The notes: generated by a model from the letters alone, not told the origin. Positions 7,177-14,399 are shown, numbered from the stretch's first letter. The stretch: 25,283 nt of DNA from an uncultured Flavonifractor sp. (GCA_947384055.1 CANDFO010000031.1:1-25283); one strand, 5' to 3'. Translations and numbers: made by a program.

Positions 7177-8076
7177 TCAACAGCAGTCCCAGGTGAAGGC
7201 CACCCGGGAGAAGTCCCTCTGCTTCAGCGCTTCCCGGCTGATGAAGAAATTGCCCACGCCGCTGTCCCCCCAAAGGACCAGGTCGTCCGGCGCACGGAAA
7301 TCACTGTCCAGCTGGAACAGCAGCACATCCAGGTCCTCACAGGTTCCGGGCCGGGGGTCCTCCTGGGTAAAGTAGGGATAGCCGCCCAGCTGGTGGTAGG
7401 GGGCCTCCCATCCAGGCTGGCGGGTGGCGTCGTAATCCTGCAGGCGGTCGGGCACCAGCTTATTGATATCCCACATGCAGGTAATAGGGCAGTCAGGACG
7501 AAGCCGGTTCCACTTTTCCACAAACAGCGGGTCAAAGCGTGGCTCCACGCGATTCATCCCCTGCTCCACGGGCGTCTGGAGACAGATACGGCAGGGTCCG
7601 CCGCACAGAGGGGTCAGGTATGCCGCATCCTCCGGCAGCGGGGGCCGCTTCGCCTCTGCCTCCTCTGCCGTCACCGTGGAATCCACGGTCTCATAGTAGT
7701 ACACCCGGAAATCCCTCTGCTCTGTCATGTGGTCGAATTCCGCCCCAAACAGGTCGTCCAGTCCGGAGAAGAACTGCAAAAGCCCCCTCTGGGGGAAGTC
7801 GGGCAGGCCGCCCAGTCCGGCGCAGTCCACCTGGGCCAGCAGGGTCAGCCCCTGGCCCCTGGAATCCAGGGGCCAGGCCATATCCCGGGGCAGATAAGGC
7901 GTCCCGCCCGCTTTGCTCTCGAAAATCCCCGGCTCCCCCGGCTCCAGGGTGAAGCGCACACAGGGGCGCCGATGCTCCTCCTGGAGCTCCGCCGTGATCT
8001 GCCGGGCCAGACCGTAGACCTCTTTCGCGGTCCGGCGGGCTTTCTCGTTGCTCTCCAGCTGCTTATCCTGTTTCAT
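7177..8076 (-). CDS. YwqG/DUF1963 family protein, first tandem copy
   Basis: A 299-aa YwqG-family protein starting 2 bp after the serC stop, so it is probably translationally coupled; no strong ribosome-binding site is visible, only a GATAAG stretch inside the end of serC. It carries FTLEPGEPG, ESKAGGTPYLP, AWPLDSRGQGLTLLAQVDC, LLQFFSGLDDLFG, HQLGGYPYFTQEDPR, and VLWGDSGVGNFFISREAL with a WDCC C-terminus. The N-terminal 45 residues are charged and helical. It has no signal peptide or membrane segment. The C-terminal CysCys pair is shared by both copies and could bind metal or be redox-active; that is speculation. Confidence 0.88.
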   Translation of the reverse strand: MKQDKQLESNEKARRTAKEVYGLARQITAELQEEHRRPCVRFTLEPGEPGIFESKAGGTPYLPRDMAWPLDSRGQGLTLLAQVDCAGLGGLPDFPQRGLLQFFSGLDDLFGAEFDHMTEQRDFRVYYYETVDSTVTAEEAEAKRPPLPEDAAYLTPLCGGPCRICLQTPVEQGMNRVEPRFDPLFVEKWNRLRPDCPITCMWDINKLVPDRLQDYDATRQPGWEAPYHQLGGYPYFTQEDPRPGTCEDLDVLLFQLDSDFRAPDDLVLWGDSGVGNFFISREALKQRDFSRVAFTWDCC

Positions 8077-8078
8077 GG

Positions 8079-9164
8079 TCAGTTGTTCTTATCAAAGGCG
8101 CGGATGAAATCACACAGCTTCTCCACGCCCTCCACGGGCATAGCGTTGTAGATAGAGGCCCGCATGCCGCCTACGCTCCGGTGGCCCTTCAGGTTGGTGA
8201 AGCCGGCCTCGACGCTTTCCTTGACAAACTTGGCATCCAGCTCGTCGCTGCCGGTGCGGAATACCACGTTCATATCGGACCGGGAGCCCGGCTCCACCGC
8301 GCAGGTGAAGAGGCGGGAGGCGTCCACCGCGTCATAGAGCATTTGGGCTTTATTGTGCTTGATGGCCTCCATGCCGGGGATGCCGCCCTTGCTCTCCAGC
8401 CAGTCCAGCACCAGCCCCAGAATATAGATGCACCAGCAGGGGGGCGTGTTGTACATGGAGTCCTTGTCAATCATGGTCTTGTAATTCATCATCAGCGGGG
8501 TATAGGGCAGCTCGTGACCCGCCAGGGACTCCTTGACGACCACCACGGTCAGGCCCGCGGGGGCCATGTTTTTCTGGGCGCCCGCAAAAATGACGCCGTA
8601 CCTGCTCACGTCCACCGGTCGGGAGAGAATGTCGGAGGACATATCGCACACGATGGGCACGTCCCCGGTGTCCGGCACATACTGCCATTCGGTGCCGTAG
8701 ATGGTATTGTTGGCGCAGTAATAGAAATAGCTGGCCTGGGGATCCAGCTTCAGCTGGCCCTGCTGGGGGATATAGGTGTGCTTTTTGTCCTCGGAGGAGG
8801 CGGCCAGGCTGATCTCGCCGTATTTCTTCGCCTCTTTATAGGCGATGTTGGAGAAGTTGCCGGTGACGGCGTAGTCGGCTCTCCCGGTCTTGCCGATAAG
8901 GTTCAGGGGCGCCATAGAGAACTGGCTGGACGCGCCTCCCTGGAGGAAGAGGACCTTATACCCCTCGGGCACACCCAGCATACGGCGGAACTTCTCCTGG
9001 GTGTCGTCAAAAATCTTCTGGAATACCTTGGAGCGGTGGCTCATCTCCATGACGGACATTCCGGAGCCCTGGTAGTTGGTGATCTCTTTTCCGGCGCGCT
9101 CCAGCACCTCCAGCGGAAGCATGGACGGACCTGCGGAAAAATTGTATACGCGCTCGTTTCCCAT
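8079..9164 (-). CDS. serC: Phosphoserine aminotransferase
   Basis: Transfers the amino group of glutamate to 3-phosphohydroxypyruvate to give phosphoserine, using PLP; second step of serine synthesis. At 361 aa it is full length. Visible landmarks: NFSAGPSMLP at the N-terminus, MSHRS (41-45), LQGGASSQF (74-82), VCDMSSDILSRPVD, the PLP-lysine block FAGAQKNMAPAG (Lys198), NTPPCWCIYILGLVLDWL, and GHRSVGGMRASIYNA near the C-terminus. It is the first gene of the operon, with an AAGGAGG site and a near-consensus promoter about 75-100 bp upstream. No serB is present in the window, so the last step must be encoded elsewhere. Confidence 0.97.
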   Translation of the reverse strand: MGNERVYNFSAGPSMLPLEVLERAGKEITNYQGSGMSVMEMSHRSKVFQKIFDDTQEKFRRMLGVPEGYKVLFLQGGASSQFSMAPLNLIGKTGRADYAVTGNFSNIAYKEAKKYGEISLAASSEDKKHTYIPQQGQLKLDPQASYFYYCANNTIYGTEWQYVPDTGDVPIVCDMSSDILSRPVDVSRYGVIFAGAQKNMAPAGLTVVVVKESLAGHELPYTPLMMNYKTMIDKDSMYNTPPCWCIYILGLVLDWLESKGGIPGMEAIKHNKAQMLYDAVDASRLFTCAVEPGSRSDMNVVFRTGSDELDAKFVKESVEAGFTNLKGHRSVGGMRASIYNAMPVEGVEKLCDFIRAFDKNN

Positions 9165-9238
9165 GACGGACGGCCTCCTTGACGGTCAGTTTGTAATCGG
9201 ATATGGCAGACGGCTCTGCTTCACCTTGTTAAAGTAAC

Positions 9239-9268
9239 ATTATATCGGATGGGAGGTTGGACTGTCAA
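9239..9268 (-). promoter_or_regulatory. Consensus sigma-A promoter of the serC operon
   Basis: On the minus strand: TTGACA (9263-9268), an 18-bp spacer, and TATAAT (9239-9244). Both hexamers are perfect. The untranslated leader is about 65-70 nt and shows no T-box or riboswitch-like fold by eye. Confidence 0.9.
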
Positions 9269-9332
9269 TGCCGGGAACGCCTAAAAGAGCACCCTTCCCA
9301 AGAAAAACTTTGTGGATTTTTGAACGAACCCT

Positions 9333-9361
9333 TTGCACTGGGTCCCGATCTGTGATATGAT
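9333..9361 (+). promoter_or_regulatory. Promoter of the DRTGG / HATPase / hydrogenase-like gene set
   Basis: TTGCAC (9333-9338), a 17-bp spacer, then TATGAT (9356-9361). It is divergent from the serC promoter, with about 65 bp between the two -35 boxes. Immediately downstream ATTTTAAA occurs twice with 6 bp between the copies, a possible operator. Confidence 0.7.
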
Positions 9362-9422
9362 ATTTTAAACTGTAAATTTTAAAACATGACGTTCGTTTTT
9401 TATGGAAAGGAGTGGCAAGCCT

Positions 9423-9779
9423 ATGACGCTTTCCCAGATCAAGGAAATTCTCAGCGCCACCGTCCTGTGGGGAGAGGACCGGCTGGACCGGGAGGTGCAG
9501 GCCGCCTGCGGCAGCGATTTTATGAGCGATGTGCTGGCCTTTGTTAAAAATCAGGCCCTGCTGCTGACCGGCCTGGTGAATCCCCAGGTGGTGCGCACCG
9601 CCGACATGGTGGAGATGAAGTGTATTGTCTTTGTCCGGGGCAAGCAGCCCGGCGAGGATATCGTGCGGCTGGCCGAAGAGCGGGACATCGTGGTGATGTC
9701 CTGTCCCAAGCGGATGTACGAGGCCTGCGGCCTGCTCTATTACAACGGATTGCGGGGGTATTGTGATGGAAACGATTAA
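9423..9779 (+). CDS. DRTGG-domain protein, first copy
   Basis: A 118-aa protein from the ATG at 9423, chosen over the in-frame ATG at 9402 because AAAGGAG sits about 10 nt upstream of it. It begins TLSQIKEILSATVL and contains KNQALLLTGLVNPQVVRTA and a KCIVFVRGKQP strand before LAEERDIVVMSC. This is the fold of the DRTGG domain, related to the N-terminal part of HPr kinase/phosphorylase and to regulatory domains near CBS domains; it binds ligands rather than catalysing. Such small DRTGG proteins are found beside HATPase and sensory-type iron-hydrogenase genes in Clostridia. It overlaps the next gene by 14 bp, which implies translational coupling. The ligand is unknown. Confidence 0.8.
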   Translation: MTLSQIKEILSATVLWGEDRLDREVQAACGSDFMSDVLAFVKNQALLLTGLVNPQVVRTADMVEMKCIVFVRGKQPGEDIVRLAEERDIVVMSCPKRMYEACGLLYYNGLRGYCDGND

Positions 9780-10194
9780 ACTGGTCTATCCCGTGGAGGG
9801 CGGCGACCTGATCGAGGCGGGCGAGGCCTCCAGCAAGATGAAGCTCACCCTGAAAAAGCTGGGTCTGCCCCAGGACATCATCCGCCGGGCGTCCATCTGC
9901 ATGTATGAAGGGGAGATCAACATGGTCATCCACGCCGACGGCGGACAGGCCGAGGTGGAGGTGGACATGGAGCAAATTACCATCCGCATGGCGGACTCCG
10001 GCCCCGGCATTCCCGACGTGGAGCAGGCCATGCAGGAGGGGTGGTCCACCGCCGGGGCCACCGCCCGGGAGCTGGGCTTCGGTGCGGGCATGGGCCTGCC
10101 CAACATGAAGCGCTACTCCGATGAGATGACCATCGACACCCGGGTGGGAGAGGGCACCACCGTGACCATTGTAATCCACATCCCCCGGCAATGA
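9766..10194 (+). CDS. RsbW/SpoIIAB-like GHKL ATPase (anti-sigma or serine kinase type)
   Basis: A 142-aa single-domain GHKL ATPase. The N box is Glu48-xxx-Asn52 (YEGEINMVIHA), the G1 box is DSGPGIPD (77-84) and the G2 box is GFGAGMGLPNMKRYSD (104-119), all complete. Proteins of this size and type are serine kinases of anti-sigma or partner-switching systems, but no sigma factor or anti-sigma antagonist (STAS) gene is adjacent. The start is ATG 9766, with GTG 9763 as an alternative; GGGGG lies about 8 nt upstream. It overlaps the DRTGG gene and is followed 34 bp later by the hydrogenase-like gene. Its target is probably within this module, by inference. Confidence 0.85.
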   Translation: METIKLVYPVEGGDLIEAGEASSKMKLTLKKLGLPQDIIRRASICMYEGEINMVIHADGGQAEVEVDMEQITIRMADSGPGIPDVEQAMQEGWSTAGATARELGFGAGMGLPNMKRYSDEMTIDTRVGEGTTVTIVIHIPRQ

Positions 10195-10228
10195 GACGCC
10201 GGGAAATGAAGAGAGGTGACGCGCCCCT

Positions 10229-11548
10229 ATGATGCGCCACGCCGTTGTGCCGGACTATAAGCGCTGCCGGGGCTGCACCTCCTGCATCAAGTGCTGTCCC
10301 ACCGAGGCCATCCGGGTTCGGGGCCGCAAGGCCACCGTCCTCCCTGACCGCTGCATCGACTGCGGAAGCTGCCTCCGGGTGTGCCCCCACAAGGCCATCA
10401 AGTCCGTGGGCGACCGGCTGGAGGAGCAGCTTCCCCGGTTTCAGTATTGCGTGGCTCTGCCGGAGCCCGCTCTGTACGCCCAGTTTCACAATCTGGACGA
10501 TGTGAACATTGTCCTCAGCGGCCTGCTGAAAATCGGCTTCCACAAGGTCTACGAGGTGGCGAAGGCCGCCGAGCTCATCTCCGACTATACCCGCCGGTGC
10601 ATCACCGCCGGACAGCCGGCCCCCATGCCGCAGATCTCCTCGGCCTGCCCCACCGTTCTGCGGCTGATCCGGATGCGCTTTCCCAAGCTCCTGCCCCATG
10701 TGGAGCCGACCATCCTGCCTATGGAGCTGGCCGCGATTCTGGCCCGGCGGGAGGCGGCGGCCGAGACCGGCCTGCCGCCGGAGGACATCGGGGTGTTCGC
10801 CATTGTCCCCTGCTCCTCCAAAGTCACCGCCGCCCGCGCCCCCGAGGGGCTGGCCCATCCGGTGCTGGACGGGGCTTTCGCCATCCGGGATATTTACTTA
10901 CGCCTTCTCTCCCCCATGAAGCGGCTGGATGAAGTGGAGCCCCTGTCCACCGCGGGCATATTGGGTCTGGGCTGGGCCGCCTGCGGCGGCGAGAGCGCCG
11001 CCCGGCTCAACCAGCGGTGCGTGGCGGTGGATGGCATTCAAAACGTCATCCGCATTCTGGAAGAGATTGAGGACGACCGCCTGCCGGAGACCGACTTTCT
11101 GGAGCTCTCCGCCTGCACCCAGGGGTGCGTGGGGGGATGCTTCAATGTGGAGAACCCTTACGCCGCCAAAATGCGGCTGAAGGGGCTGATGAAGGGCCTG
11201 CCCGTCTCCCGCAACCGCTTTCTGCTGCTGGGGGAGGACCGGGAGATCCTTCTGCGCAGCAAGGAGCTGCAATATCTCCCCACCTTTCTGCTGGACCAGG
11301 ACCGGGCGCAGGCCATGGCCAAGCAGGTCAAAATTCAGGACCTGGAGAGCCTTCTGCCCGGCCTTCAGTGCGGCGCCTGCGGCGCCCCCTCCTGCCACGC
11401 CTTCGCGGAAGACGTGGTACTGGGACGCGCCTCGGAGGATGACTGCATTTTCAAAGTCCGGGCCCGGATGCTCCAGGAGATCGCCGGTGGCGGAGCCTCC
11501 GCCGACGACTACCTCCCCGCTCCCTTCCGTCGGCAGCAGCCGAAATGA
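10229..11548 (+). CDS. [FeFe]-hydrogenase-like iron-sulfur protein, sensory (group C/D-like) type
   Basis: A 439-aa protein. Two N-terminal [4Fe-4S] ferredoxin motifs (Cys13/16/19/23 and Cys42/45/48/52) precede a hydrogenase large-subunit domain. The three H-cluster motifs are altered but keep the ligand cysteines: SSACP (Cys140), VPCSSK (Cys195, Lys198) and ELSACTQGCVGG (Cys296, Cys300). The cysteine that relays protons in catalytic enzymes (first Cys of TSCCP) is Ala139. The segment GWAACGGESAARL matches the usual GGVMEAALR region. A C-terminal cluster domain follows (Cys381/384/389/406; CGACGAPSC pattern). It resembles the sensory hydrogenase-like proteins found with protein kinases and DRTGG genes, but it lacks the PAS domain of classic HydS. 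No maturation genes (hydEFG) are in the window. Role in redox or H2 sensing is inferred. Confidence 0.88.
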   Translation: MMRHAVVPDYKRCRGCTSCIKCCPTEAIRVRGRKATVLPDRCIDCGSCLRVCPHKAIKSVGDRLEEQLPRFQYCVALPEPALYAQFHNLDDVNIVLSGLLKIGFHKVYEVAKAAELISDYTRRCITAGQPAPMPQISSACPTVLRLIRMRFPKLLPHVEPTILPMELAAILARREAAAETGLPPEDIGVFAIVPCSSKVTAARAPEGLAHPVLDGAFAIRDIYLRLLSPMKRLDEVEPLSTAGILGLGWAACGGESAARLNQRCVAVDGIQNVIRILEEIEDDRLPETDFLELSACTQGCVGGCFNVENPYAAKMRLKGLMKGLPVSRNRFLLLGEDREILLRSKELQYLPTFLLDQDRAQAMAKQVKIQDLESLLPGLQCGACGAPSCHAFAEDVVLGRASEDDCIFKVRARMLQEIAGGGASADDYLPAPFRRQQPK

Positions 11549-11552
11549 GACG

Positions 11553-11585
11553 CCGGCCGCCTCCAGATATTCTGACGGCGGCCGG
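11553..11585. terminator. Hairpin between convergent genes
   Basis: CCGGCCGCC (11553-11561) pairs with GGCGGCCGG (11577-11585) around a 15-nt loop, between the stops of the hydrogenase-like gene (plus) and the acyltransferase gene (minus). T-runs on either side are poor, so termination is uncertain. Confidence 0.45.
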
Positions 11586-11602
11586 TGTTATGTATTCTGA
11601 TA

Positions 11603-12667
11603 TCAGGGGCCCGGCGGGGGCAGGGCAAACAGGCTCCGCACCCCGGGAACGCGGGAGAGCAGCTCGTACAGGCCCAGGCTCCCCGCCGCAGCCAGGGCCA
11701 GAGAGAGCAGGTAGTTGACCGCGGCGGGCAAATGGAGGAGGCGGGTTACGGCGCATACCGCCGCGGTCAGCAGCAGATAGTGGAACTGATACAGGGCAAA
11801 GCTCCGCCGCCGCCAGAAACGGGAGAATGCGGTCTCCCGGTCCCCCCAGGCTTTGGCGCAGCCCACCGCCGCCAGGGTCATAGCCCAGCCGAAGAGGGTG
11901 ACGGGCAGGTCGGATACAAAGGGCGGCCCCGCGAAGCTTCGGCCATACCACCGGGCCAGCACCCACAGGTACAGCCCCAGGGCCAGCCCCAGCAGGGGCA
12001 GATGGGCCCGGGCCAACCGGGCCGCGACATCCTCATAGGAGAAAATCCAGTACCCGGCCAGAAAGAGCAGCAGGTAGAGGGGATAGCGGTCAACTGCGTT
12101 CCCAATCTGGGAAAAAGCCCAGTATCCCGCCCACAGCGCCAGCAGCGCCGGCATGCCGGCCTTTCCGCAAAAAGCCCAGAACCGGTCCCGCCGGTCCAGG
12201 GCGCGCAGGGGCAGGAACAGCAGGGTGATGAAAAACAGCGCCAGCAGAAACCACTGGGGCCCCATGCCCATCATACATAGAAAAAACAGGCCGATCAACG
12301 GCGAGGGGAAATAGGCCAGCATCTCCCCGACGCTTCCCCCTTTGACAGCAAAGGTCAGTTGGACCAGGGGAAGGCCCAGCAGGACCGCGCCCGCAAAAAA
12401 GGGAACCAGCAGCCTGCGCACCCGCCGGGCCAAAAACTGCCGGGCGCTCTGCTCCTCCAGCGCATAGCGAGCGCTCCGGCCCGCCAGGAGAAACATGCAG
12501 GGCATCAGCCAGGGGTAGCAGAAGTAGGCAATGGCATCCAGCGCGGGAATGCCGGGAGCCAGATTCATGGGCACCCCGGCGCAGTTGAAGAGGCAGACCA
12601 CGTGGTGAACCATCACCATGAGGACGATGGCGCAGCGCAGGTGGTCCACGTCAAAGCGCCGGGTCAT
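11603..12667 (-). CDS. Membrane acyltransferase family 3 protein
   Basis: A 354-aa multi-pass membrane protein of the acyltransferase-3 (OafA/NolL-like) family. The N-terminus has the family pattern FDVDHLRC (Arg11) and a histidine-bearing first membrane helix (VMVHHVV, His21-22). About ten hydrophobic segments follow, with the GMGPQWFLLALFF and SFALYQFHYLLLTA blocks seen in this family near the middle and end. Such proteins transfer acetyl or other acyl groups to sugars, cell-wall or exported molecules. The ATG overlaps the stop of the XRE-AbrB regulator gene by 4 bp (ATGA), so the two are co-translated. An extended open frame upstream of this start overlaps the regulator and is not used. 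The substrate is unknown. Confidence 0.88.
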   Translation of the reverse strand: MTRRFDVDHLRCAIVLMVMVHHVVCLFNCAGVPMNLAPGIPALDAIAYFCYPWLMPCMFLLAGRSARYALEEQSARQFLARRVRRLLVPFFAGAVLLGLPLVQLTFAVKGGSVGEMLAYFPSPLIGLFFLCMMGMGPQWFLLALFFITLLFLPLRALDRRDRFWAFCGKAGMPALLALWAGYWAFSQIGNAVDRYPLYLLLFLAGYWIFSYEDVAARLARAHLPLLGLALGLYLWVLARWYGRSFAGPPFVSDLPVTLFGWAMTLAAVGCAKAWGDRETAFSRFWRRRSFALYQFHYLLLTAAVCAVTRLLHLPAAVNYLLSLALAAAGSLGLYELLSRVPGVRSLFALPPPGP

Positions 12668-13128
12668 TCGTCGCCCTCCCTCCGCCGGACCGCGCGCTCC
12701 CACGCCTCCAGGCTGGCCAGGAATACCTTGGGGTCCACCAGTGCCAGCCCCTGTTTCCCCGGGCCCTCGTCTCCCAAAAGCATCAGCTGGTCTCCGGGCC
12801 GGATGCCAAAGAGCTCCCGGGCCCGCTTGGGAATGACAATCTGTCCCCGCTCCCCCACCGTGACCAGGCCGAACATGTGCTTTCCCCTGGGCGGGACGCC
12901 TACGCCGGAGGAGGCCCGGTCGTGGAGAGTCAGGCCGTCTATGGTTACGCCGTACAGCTCCGCCAGGGCAGCGCAGTTGTTCAGGTCCGGCAGGCTCTCG
13001 CCGCTCTCCCACTTGGCCACCGCCTGGCGGGTCACGCCGACCTGCTCCGCCACTTGCTCCAGCGTCAGCCGGTGGGCCGACCGCAGGTCGCGCAGGTTTG
13101 CTGGAAGCGTCCGGCTCATAGCATTCAT
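12664..13128 (-). CDS. XRE-type HTH regulator fused to an AbrB/SpoVT DNA-binding domain
   Basis: A 154-aa protein with two DNA-binding modules. Residues 9-64 are an XRE/Cro helix-turn-helix (LTLEQVAEQVGVTRQAVAKWESGESLPD). Residues about 86-132 are a SpoVT/AbrB swapped-hairpin domain (GLVTVGERGQIVIPKRAREL, then GIRPGDQLMLL). The start is taken as ATG 13128 with GGGG about 10 nt upstream; GTG 13137 and ATG 13119 are alternatives. It precedes and overlaps the acyltransferase gene and probably controls it and itself: a 7-bp inverted repeat surrounds its own -35 box. No phosphorylation or ligand domain is seen. Confidence 0.88.
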   Translation of the reverse strand: MNAMSRTLPANLRDLRSAHRLTLEQVAEQVGVTRQAVAKWESGESLPDLNNCAALAELYGVTIDGLTLHDRASSGVGVPPRGKHMFGLVTVGERGQIVIPKRARELFGIRPGDQLMLLGDEGPGKQGLALVDPKVFLASLEAWERAVRRREGDE

Positions 13129-13151
13129 ACCATTCACACCCCTTTTTCCCG

Positions 13152-13180
13152 ATAATAGCATAACCGCGGCGGGGATACAA
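13152..13180 (-). promoter_or_regulatory. Promoter of the regulator-acyltransferase pair
   Basis: On the minus strand: TTGTAT (13175-13180), a 17-bp spacer and TATTAT (13152-13157), giving a leader of only about 20 nt before ATG 13128. Confidence 0.6.
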
Positions 13181-13193
13181 CCAACTGCCGCGG
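13164..13193. promoter_or_regulatory. Inverted repeat, candidate operator for the XRE-AbrB regulator
   Basis: CCGCGGC (13164-13170) and GCCGCGG (13187-13193) form a perfect inverted repeat with a 16-bp gap, centred on the minus-strand -35 box. Its place suits autorepression and could also affect the divergent DRTGG gene at 13234. Confidence 0.45.
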
Positions 13194-13233
13194 ACAAAAT
13201 CTGTTCGGTTTATTTGACAAGGAGGCTGTGCTT

Positions 13234-13578
13234 ATGACCGTAGGGACACTGCAAAAAGCCCTTTCGCTGGAGGTGTTTCACCTCTCCGACCCCGAGCGGG
13301 AGATTTCCGGGGGATATGCCGGAGACCTGCTGAGCTGGGTCATGGGCCGCGCCAGGGAAAACGACGCCTGGCTTACCATTATGTCCAATCAGAACGTGGC
13401 CGCCGTCGCCCTGATGACGGACGTCGCCTGCGTGGTTCTTACGGAGGGCGTCAGGCCCGACCCGGACCTGCTCCGCCGGGCGGAGGAGAAGGGCGTCAAT
13501 CTGCTGGGGACGGAGGAGGACACCTTTACCGCGGCCCTGCGCGTGGGAGGATTGACAGCCTCTCGCGAGATATGTTAA
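13234..13578 (+). CDS. DRTGG-like protein, second copy (HPr-kinase N-domain-like)
   Basis: A 114-aa protein from the ATG at 13234 (AAGGAGG 8 nt upstream; GTG 13228 is too close to the site). It parallels the first DRTGG protein in size and layout: TLQKALSLEVFHL start, a central block ending NQNVAAVALMTDVACVVLTEGV, then LLRRAEEKGVNLLGTEEDTFTAAL. This is the small family often annotated as a serine-kinase-of-HPr-like or DRTGG protein; there is no Walker A kinase domain. I infer that it belongs to the same module as the genes at 9.4-11.5 kb and was separated from them by the opposite-strand pair. No good plus-strand promoter was found directly upstream. Confidence 0.75.
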   Translation: MTVGTLQKALSLEVFHLSDPEREISGGYAGDLLSWVMGRARENDAWLTIMSNQNVAAVALMTDVACVVLTEGVRPDPDLLRRAEEKGVNLLGTEEDTFTAALRVGGLTASREIC

Positions 13579-13581
13579 CAT
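13552..13581 (+). promoter_or_regulatory. Likely promoter of the small secreted protein gene
   Basis: TTGACA (13552-13557), an 18-bp spacer and TAACAT (13576-13581), overlapping the end of the second DRTGG gene. The spacer contains the perfect 10-bp palindrome TCTCGCGAGA (13561-13570). Confidence 0.5.
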
Positions 13582-13661
13582 AAAAAACAGTTATGCCATC
13601 GGCCCGCACTCAATTGCCGGCCGCATATGACGGTCGGAGCGCAGACAGACAGGAGGTTTTT

Positions 13662-14282
13662 ATGAAACGGAAAAATTGGCCCTCTTTTTTTACCGGAATG
13701 CTCACCGCAGCCCTGCTGTTCGGCTGCATGACCACCGCTCTGGCGGCCTCCGGCGCAGTCTCTTTCAACCGCGTAACGCTCTCTAAGGACGGTGAAGTCA
13801 TATTCAGCAAGGGTGAATTTCTGGAGACATCCGCGGGCCAGAAAATCCCTTCCAGCATCTTGTATACCGACGAGCAGGGGGGCGGCACCACCTATCTCCC
13901 CGTGGCGTACATTTCCAGCCTCTTCGGAGAGCCTGTCGCCTGGGACGGCGAGACGGACACCGTGCTTTTGGGCGGCAGCCTGCCCGACGAGGCTCAGGAG
14001 CTTCTTCAGCATCTGGCGGACCTCTGGCTGGTGGACGGCGATTACCCCAAGACCAGCAAGGGTGAGACCTATGGCCCGGATACCCTGGAGCTGCTGCTGG
14101 GCTACGCGCCCGATTTGATCGCGGCCGGAGCCACAAACGGCGCCGAAGGCTATATCCGCCGGACCGATATGGACCATGTGACGGAGCTCATGCTCTCCGG
14201 AGAGCTGGCCCCTGGCGAGCCCTATACGGTCCCGGTGTATGACCTGGAGGGGAATGTAATCGGGGAATTCCAATTCAGCTGA
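13662..14282 (+). CDS. Secreted protein with copper-amine-oxidase-N-like (stalk) domain
   Basis: A 206-aa exported protein. The ATG at 13662 follows AGGAGG at good spacing; an upstream in-frame ATG (13593) is rejected because it would bury the signal peptide. Residues 1-29 are a signal peptide ending TTALAAS. Residues about 35-105 resemble the copper-amine-oxidase N-terminal (stalk) domain common in Firmicute surface proteins: FNRVTLSKDGEVI, then TTYLPVAYISSLFGEPVAWD and TDTVLLGG. The C-terminal 100 residues contain EGYIRRTDMD and end in VPVYDLEGNVIGEFQFS, a segment I associate with M56/BlaR-type neighbours in this lineage. It has no cell-wall anchor or transmembrane segment beyond the signal. 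Function unknown. Confidence 0.8.
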   Translation: MKRKNWPSFFTGMLTAALLFGCMTTALAASGAVSFNRVTLSKDGEVIFSKGEFLETSAGQKIPSSILYTDEQGGGTTYLPVAYISSLFGEPVAWDGETDTVLLGGSLPDEAQELLQHLADLWLVDGDYPKTSKGETYGPDTLELLLGYAPDLIAAGATNGAEGYIRRTDMDHVTELMLSGELAPGEPYTVPVYDLEGNVIGEFQFS

Positions 14283-14399
14283 GCGGCCGCCGCAGGGAAC
14301 AAGCCTGAGCAGGCTCCCGCTCCGGCGGCATGTATGAAAACACCATACAGCCCGCAGGTGTGCAAGCGGTATCCCCGCTTTACCCACTATATGATCACA

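Noticed and set aside
9165..9262. T-box or serine-responsive leader before serC
   Set aside because: The leader is only about 70 nt and contains no T-box-like sequence or terminator/antiterminator pair.
12668..13180. Open frame extending the acyltransferase upstream to about 525 aa
   Set aside because: It overlaps the XRE-AbrB gene in another frame, has low-complexity Gly/Arg/Pro composition, and the family start FDVDHLR follows the ATG at 12667.
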